NCBI RefSeq assembly: GCF_029784155.1
Contig: NC_073692.1
Location: 326,091,406 to 326,155,405, forward strand
Origin: Uranotaenia lowii
Taxonomy: Eukaryota > Arthropoda > Insecta > Diptera > Culicidae
Length of the DNA: 64,000 bases
Reading direction: 5' to 3'
Shown here: positions 58,054 to 64,000 of the stretch, in pieces
Position numbering within the stretch: position 1 is the stretch's first letter
Layout: the number at the start of each line of letters is the position of its first letter
Translations under genes and position numbers: made by a program
The notes under the pieces: generated by a model
Told to the model about the DNA's origin: nothing
What the model saw: the letters and a program-made list of their open reading frames with translations, nothing else
The model's database searches: none

Positions 58054-59363
58054 TTGAAGCATCAATCTCTGGCAAAGCCCAAATGATAAAAAAAAATGCA
58101 AAACATTTAACGTTGATTTTAAACAGGTATGAGCGATCCGTTGCCCTCGAAACCTTCTAGTGCGGCCCGCGAAGCTTTTTTCTGATTGAATTTATTTCCT
58201 TTTTTACTTTCTAAATTTAACTTCTTCTATGATAGATTGTTAATTAGCATGACACAATAGTACATATAGGTACGTAACCAAAAAAATGGTTTGTCAGTGA
58301 TTTGAATAAATTTAAAATTTGAATAAAAATTGTTTGGAGCTGCATTTGCCCCTTTGAGCATTTATTGTGTTCTTATATTATTTATACTTGCTTGATATAA
58401 AATTGAAACTACCACTTTCAAAATGAAAATCTCAAAATGCGAGTTAGAATAGCAAACGAGAACTGGAAGACATTCTTGAATCTGTTGGTAAAGTCAGTAT
58501 TTTTTTCATTCCAAGCAATGATAATATTGCACGATAGAAATGTTCAGCACATAGAGTTTTTTTCAATTTGAGTTAGGATTGAAAAAATTTCGTCAAAAGT
58601 CTAGTTCTGTTAGCACTCAAATACTGGCAATAAAAATTGACAAGTAAGTTATTTTTGTTTTTGAATAATGACGGTAAAGAAAAAAGTTTAATAATAAAGC
58701 CTGAGTGAAAAAAATAGAGTTCTTATTGGCATGACCCAGCATCAAAAGTTCTGGGTCCTTGACAAAATAAACCTATAATTCTGTGGTTCTGCTAAAAAAG
58801 TCTGTGATCATTTTTGTGATGCTGTTTAAAAAAATATATAGAAAAATCTTGACAAAATGTGATCAATTTAGTCATTTTACTTAAAAATTGGAAATCCACA
58901 TGACCAAAATCATGAGACTTTCATAAATCAACGTTTTAAATCCTATCCCAAAGTCTTTTAAATTGTATTGAAAAATCCACGGAATCTGTGAAAAAAAATC
59001 AAAAATTTAGAATTCTAACTGTAATTTTCTATGATTTTGAAAATGTTGCTTAACATCTCAATGCAAAATCATATACGAAAATTCTAATTTTAAAACACAA
59101 TTTTTTCACCATTTGTAAGTAAAAAATTTATATTGTAGAAGAACTCCACGACAATACTCACACAAAAAAGGAATAAATGTTCAATAACTATTCAACCTTG
59201 AGAAGACAGTGGTATCCTTGGAATATACTATTCTCACTATGAGCTATCGCTGTGATATCGTTTCAGCGAACTTTTTAAGGGATGTGATGACAAATAGTTA
59301 CAACGGTATGAGAAAACCAGGATTTTGTCAATAAATGGTTCCAAACTTTTTTAATGAACTATA
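58054..59363. other. AT-rich non-coding stretch
   Basis: I see no gene. A phrase near 58.13-58.16 kb (GCGGCCCGCGAAGC) and one near 59.74 kb (GCGGGCCGCAAAATTTAGAA) may be the two ends of another old inverted element. Confidence 0.35.
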
Positions 59364-59461
59364 CCCAAGTAACACCGATTGATTTGTAAGACTTTTTTAG
59401 CCTCTTATGAAACCTTAACTTGGTTTAGTAGTATGCAATTAAACTTGAAATGTTACTTGGG
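59364..59461. mobile_element. 98-bp MITE with CCCAAGTAAC ends
   Basis: CCCAAGTAACACCGATT at the left and AAATGTTACTTGGG at the right, with TA on both flanks. It shares its ends with the 2.1-kb element at 30495-32639 and is about 5% of its size. It has no coding capacity. Confidence 0.7.
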
Positions 59462-60500
59462 TATCAAAAATTTTCGTTATTAATGTGTCTCTATTTGGAA
59501 ATACGAATATTCCGGAGACGTTCAAATTAATTTGAAAATTAAGACTAATATAAAGTGATCAAGATTGATGAAGCTATTAAATTTGGCTGGTTTTGTCCGA
59601 TTGCATAAAATGTATGTATGTAAAATTAAAGTTTTCTTAAACCTTATCGTATAATCTATCTATTTTCAGAATTATATTTGTCAAAAATTGTTTATATGTT
59701 AAACTCTGTTAGTAATTAATGAATTTTATTTTGTATGCGGGCCGCAAAATTTAGAATTCATATTGGCCCGTGGGTTCAAAAAGTTGCTCACCCCTGATTA
59801 AAAACATAGTTTTTTTTAATTAAAAATTGTATGGTGATTAATTTTACAGAATGTGACCGGAAGATTATTTTTCGTTTTTATCAAATGTTTTCGACATGAA
59901 AAATGCTTTAAATTTTTATTCCATTATATGAATCGTTTGAGAATACAAAGATTTTTACAATGATTTTTATTTCAGAGCAATTGTAAACTTATTAGAGAAA
60001 GTTTTTTTAAGTACCTTCACATAAGATTACTTTATCCCGCTCGGGAACATGGTTCTCCGTATTACAGAAAAACTGCTGAATTGAAATTAAGTTCGAATGG
60101 GAACTCATCTAAATCTTGGAACGCCTCATCTCTCTTAAAATTGTGAATGAAATTTTTACGAACGCACCGGTACTTGAACTCTGTTTCATATAACATCGAT
60201 CTTTAAATGCAGTGTAGATCTCAACGTTTTATGAATTTTTTGACAATTGGAATCACACAAAAATTTTCAATCTCCGCAATTTCTTCTCTTATGTGAGGAA
60301 CTTAAGTTGAGCACCCTATAATCATGTCCAATTGAGCTGAAAGTATGAACAGATCAACTTTTTCGGGTTTTAAATTTCGTCATAACCATTTTCGCTGGCA
60401 CTCAACTTGATGTATCAAAAAGATGAAACACTAACACGTCAACTTATTAGCATGAGAAGCTGCTATATCAAAAACATGCGCTCTACTTTGAAATAATAAA
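59462..60500. other. AT-rich non-coding stretch
   Basis: Nothing recognised. Confidence 0.4.
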
Positions 60501-62000
60501 TTCAATTTAAATAATTATCCAGCGGCCATATCGACTGCTATATATGAAATCATATCGTATATGATATTGATTGTATCGAAGGCGAACACAGACAAAATCA
60601 TTGCATAATCCAATCAGCTTCAATTCATCTGTCAAGACACTTATTTCCTTCGAAATCAAGTAATGTAACCAGTTTCACAACTGACCTACAAACGAGGAAG
60701 TGATATCCGCCGGAGAGCTAAATCCGTCCATTTTCGGTCAACCTTCCTATCACCTTTCGCTCAGACTCAGCAGTGCAAAAGTGTATCATACTTATTTTAA
60801 TCTTTCTCCCTCGAGTCGGCTCTAAGCTGTTTATGGCTGTATTAAGGCGCGGGTTGCAATTTTTGGCAACACAATTTTTCCTGGAATTTATGATAAAAGG
60901 TGCACATGTCGCAATCATAAAGTTGAAGATTACTGACTTTCATGGCACCTGAACCAGAAACCGAAATATTGAAATGATTATTACGTTTCGAGCAGATTAT
61001 GTTCTCCACGATTAATTTCAGTAGTCTGCTTTCTGCGCGTTTCTTCTTAACGAGCTTCAACTAATTGGCGATGCTTTTTACCACTTCCCTTCAAACCGTT
61101 TTTTATTGATGGAGGCATCTATATCATTTTTCCAAAAGAGTGAAACGAAGCTAATTACAGTAAATGCGTAGAGTTTTCCTAAAAAAATTTAAGTAAATTG
61201 CATTTATAGAAAATATATAAAATTGAGATGTAAATTTTCAAATCCGGAATACAATTGAAAATATGAATAAGCTTCATAGAAGGTCACAAAGGCACTCAAC
61301 ATGAAACATCATTTACCGTTTAACATATGTTTCTCGGAGATTTGCAAAAACCATATGATTATTTCCGATAATAATTGATAGATCTTCAGCAAACACGGCG
61401 ATAGGACAAATTACCACAAAATGACGCTAATTTGACTCCGGGTGATCATTAAAGTCAGTCTGAGTCCGGGACATCAGATTTATCGTTCCGTCCAAGGCAC
61501 AGTCCGTCAGTGTTTGCTAATTAGAGTGATCACCACTAATGGATGCAAATCACGATGCTATCACCAGGTTCTTGATAAGTTTGACCCACAATCAGTTTTT
61601 CCTGTATTCAGTCGGAGACTGCCCACAGACGGCAAGAGACACGGAAAGTCGTGAGAAACGAGATAAAAAAAAATACAACTGTTTATATTTTCTCCCAAAC
61701 CCATTGCTGGATCATCGAGACTGAGATGATTTGCCATCCTCACAAACATACCTCCACACATCCACAAGACAGAGCGCATCGGATTTTAATGGCATATGAA
61801 ATTGCACATAAACGAGGAGAAAGGTTCGTCGCTTGATTATGATGAAGTCTCCGCGGGAAACCGTTCGAATCAGGAGCTGATTCGCAACAAGTTGTTTGAT
61901 CGGTTGATTGGTGTTCGGATTGAATCTGAGCGTTTGATTTGGAAAATGTATATGGGCAGGCGGTAAACAGGAGCATCAACATGGTAATCGCTTTTTCGGA
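60501..62000. promoter_or_regulatory. Unique, less AT-rich block; possible regulatory DNA
   Basis: The composition is mixed and none of the window's repeat families enters. It contains a palindromic ATATCGTATATGATAT phrase at 60548 and several short frames on both strands with no recognised family. It may hold enhancers or a non-coding exon, but nothing in the sequence proves this. Confidence 0.25.
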
Positions 62001-62732
62001 TCAAATTCAAAAGAAAACCAAATGATATTGTATTTCGGTTATTTGTGGTTGGTGGTTATTTGTAGTATAAAATTCATAAATCAATAAGAGACAATTTGTG
62101 ACTTTTTGGCAATTAACTTTTGCTAGTTTGTAGTGTCTGGCATCGTTAATTGCCAAGTTTTCTTCGCTTATTGTATCATTATATCATTTAAATTAGTGAA
62201 TGCTATTAAAATCCACAAAATTGGCTGTAAAACAATTTAGCGTAATTGTTGTCTGGAATAACTCACATCACAAGTTTTTTTTTTGAAAATTCCATCTAGC
62301 CTTGATAAATAATTGGAAATTTTATTCAGGATTTAAACTAACATGATATGACAAATAAGATGAAATTTTATTTATTAAATGTTGAGTAGAGGCAATTATA
62401 ATTTCAAAATACCATATTGGTGATGAAGGTTTGTCTGTAATGCCAACTTTTAACTGCTGTTAAAACCGGAAGTTGATACCTAAACTTTAAAATCATTAAT
62501 ACCAAACGATCCTAACTGTTTATCAGAATCTTATTTGATATTTTGTTCAAAAAAAGTTTGTCAAAAAGATTTCATTAAAGAATGCGTTTGGTATGGATAA
62601 TTTAAAAAGCATTAAAATATGACTTTTTTTTTAATGTTTTGTTCGAAAGTTCTAATTGAATGTTGCGATGAAGCATTTTAAGTAGCGAAAAATGATAAAA
62701 AATTAATTCTAATTTAAATACTATTATAAAAT
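62001..62732. other. AT-rich non-coding stretch
   Basis: No gene or repeat end recognised. Confidence 0.4.
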
Positions 62733-63162
62733 AAGCTTGCCAGATTGCCCGGTTCTATTCGAGATTGCCTGGTTATTTGAAACCGAATTTGGGAAAAGTC
62801 CGGTCCGGCCAGGTTTCCAGGATATCATGAAAGAGCCCGGATTTTGCCCGGATTTATTCACTTTATTTGGCAAATCAAACAAGAAAAACCAAATTGTGTT
62901 AATATTTTTTTTATTTATTCGACCATATCAAAATTTTTTGAGCAAGTTTTTATAAAAATAATTTATGAATGGTGTTTAGAAAAGAAATACAATTGAAAAT
63001 CTGCTGATAGATTTTGATGAAAAATTATTTTGTTAAGTTTTTTTTCATTTTTGTTGAGTTATTCCTGGGTTTTGAAATCAAATGCCCGGATTTTATCAGG
63101 TTTTCAAATAAAATAGCCTGGATTTGTGTGACCCAGATACATGCTGAAAAAATTCTGGCAAC
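62733..63162 (+). mobile_element. CCCGG-family element, plus orientation
   Basis: The left end is AAGCTTGCCAGATTGCCCGG and the right end is TGCTGAAAAAATTCTGGCAAC. GCCCGGATTT-type motifs lie inside both ends (near 62835 and 63080). The same family is at 57328-58053 (inverted) and as a fragment at 28170-28328. The core TTGCCAGA is inverted at the two ends. Non-coding. Confidence 0.65.
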
Positions 63163-63436
63163 TTCATTTTTAAAGGATCCCGGAAATCTTTCAAAGCCCA
63201 ATTTCTCAACTTCAGGTAATGGAAATATATCACGAAATTTAACACTCAACTGTTAGCCTTCTCGCTAACTTTCAGCTACTCTGAGTTCTGAGTCGCCAGT
63301 TACTCAGTTTCGACAAAACCCCACCTACTCAGTTTTGACTGAACGGTATTTACTAAGACCTGACTTACAGCCCTTTTCTCGACGACTGAGTCGAATCATT
63401 TCGGAGCGGATTTTGGCCGGTTTTTATTAATGAAAT
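63163..63436. other. Short non-coding stretch with ACTCAG repeats
   Basis: Four ACTCAGTTT or ACTCTGAG-like words (63278-63340), some in inverted order, make a small degenerate repeat. Nothing else is seen. Confidence 0.4.
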
Positions 63437-63841
63437 AAGGCTGGAACAAATATCAATTTCTTCTTTTGTCACCCCCCCCCCCCTCCTTCGAAATTTCCAA
63501 AAACCTAAAGGGGGGAAAAATAAAGTTCGAAGTATTTTATGTTAATTTCGACAAAAAATTCAAATATACGCAAGATTGCAAGTCCAAAATACAAATTTAG
63601 GGAGCTGGGAGTTTTTCCACCTTTTACAAGTTTGATTTTATTGAATTATTCGATAAAAAAAGTACTTGATTTATAGGTTTTGTGCAATGATATAGTATGC
63701 AATTTTGTTGCATACAAGCTTTTGTGCGATTTATTCCAATTTATTTGTTTTTCGCATTATTTTTTATTGTCCCCCCCCCCCCCCCTGCGATGTTCCAGCT
63801 CCGAGTGACAAAAGAAGGATTTGAAATTTGTTTCGGCCTAA
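63437..63841. mobile_element. 405-bp MITE of the AGGCYGAAC family with two poly(C) tracts
   Basis: The left end is AAGGCTGGAACAAATATC, then TTCTTCTTTTGTCAC. The right end in reverse complement is TAGGCCGAAACAAATTTC, then TCCTTCTTTTGTCAC. Runs of about 14 C lie near both ends (63469-63483 and 63772-63785), both on the plus strand. The right half matches the reverse complement of 40657-40905. Non-coding. Confidence 0.7.
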
Positions 63842-64000
63842 TTAAAATCAGTTGACGATTTTCAGCAAAACTATTTGACATGCAGCGCCAACTGATTCTC
63901 AATAACGGAACTTTCAAAAGGGTGATACACGAAAATAATAAAAAATTGAAATTTAATGGATAACAAGGTGAATTCTTATGAAAAATCAAAATGTAACTTT
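63842..64000. other. Non-coding end of the window
   Basis: A short AT-rich piece after the MITE, with no feature recognised. Confidence 0.4.

Overview
The window looks like a stretch of insect nuclear genome, most likely from a mosquito (Culicidae). It is AT-rich, has very few coding exons, shows canonical GT/AG introns, and is packed with short inverted-repeat transposons. The best taxonomic clue is a decayed Tc1/mariner-type transposon with DD37E catalytic spacing, a family described mainly from mosquitoes. There are no prokaryotic operons, CRISPR arrays or phage genes. Most long open frames in the AT-rich sequence are chance or repeat-driven.

Layout. (1) 1-17.9 kb holds the 3' part of one protein-coding gene on the plus strand: two small exons (1431-1690, 1777-1897), a 6.7 kb intron, a large exon with its own stop (8643-10019), and a separate terminal coding exon (16019-16105) followed by a long 3' UTR with poly(A) signals near 17.8 kb. 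Introns and intervals carry the DD37E relic (6477-7749) and several MITE-like elements. The protein is a low-complexity, Ser/Pro-rich and acidic polypeptide with visible PPxY, SH3-ligand and C-terminal PDZ-ligand motifs. I do not recognise the gene. (2) 19-33 kb is a repeat cluster: a CAG-containing tandem array, two large foldback elements only about 70 bp apart (20.85-22.75 kb and 22.82-24.80 kb), a 2.3 kb element with a 9-bp target duplication, a 2.1 kb element with CCCAAGTAAC ends, and an inverted array of units with an AAGATGGCGGC motif. (3) 34.2-36.04 kb is less AT-rich unique sequence that ends in a good splice donor and resembles a non-coding first exon with its promoter. (4) 36-50 kb holds more inverted repeats and a nested transposon complex: a non-LTR retrotransposon relic and a TTAA-flanked MITE, both inside a copy of the foldback family seen at 21 kb. 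(5) 50.5-64 kb has further unique, possibly regulatory patches, a 9-bp minisatellite of about 620 bp, a roughly 150-bp tandem repeat with an insertion, a tRNA-derived SINE or tRNA pseudogene, and terminal MITEs.

How it works together. The only convincing host protein gene is the one at the left. It appears to make alternative C-termini, one with a PDZ ligand (ETEI) and one with a basic tail. The rest reads as intergenic or intronic DNA shaped by DNA transposons. I found no convincing new multi-gene system. The most unusual structures are the paired large foldbacks, one of which has ends matching the RSS-like heptamer CACAGTG with 5-bp duplications, and the three-level nested insertion at 47-49.8 kb, where a paralogous copy in the same window shows the approximate empty site.
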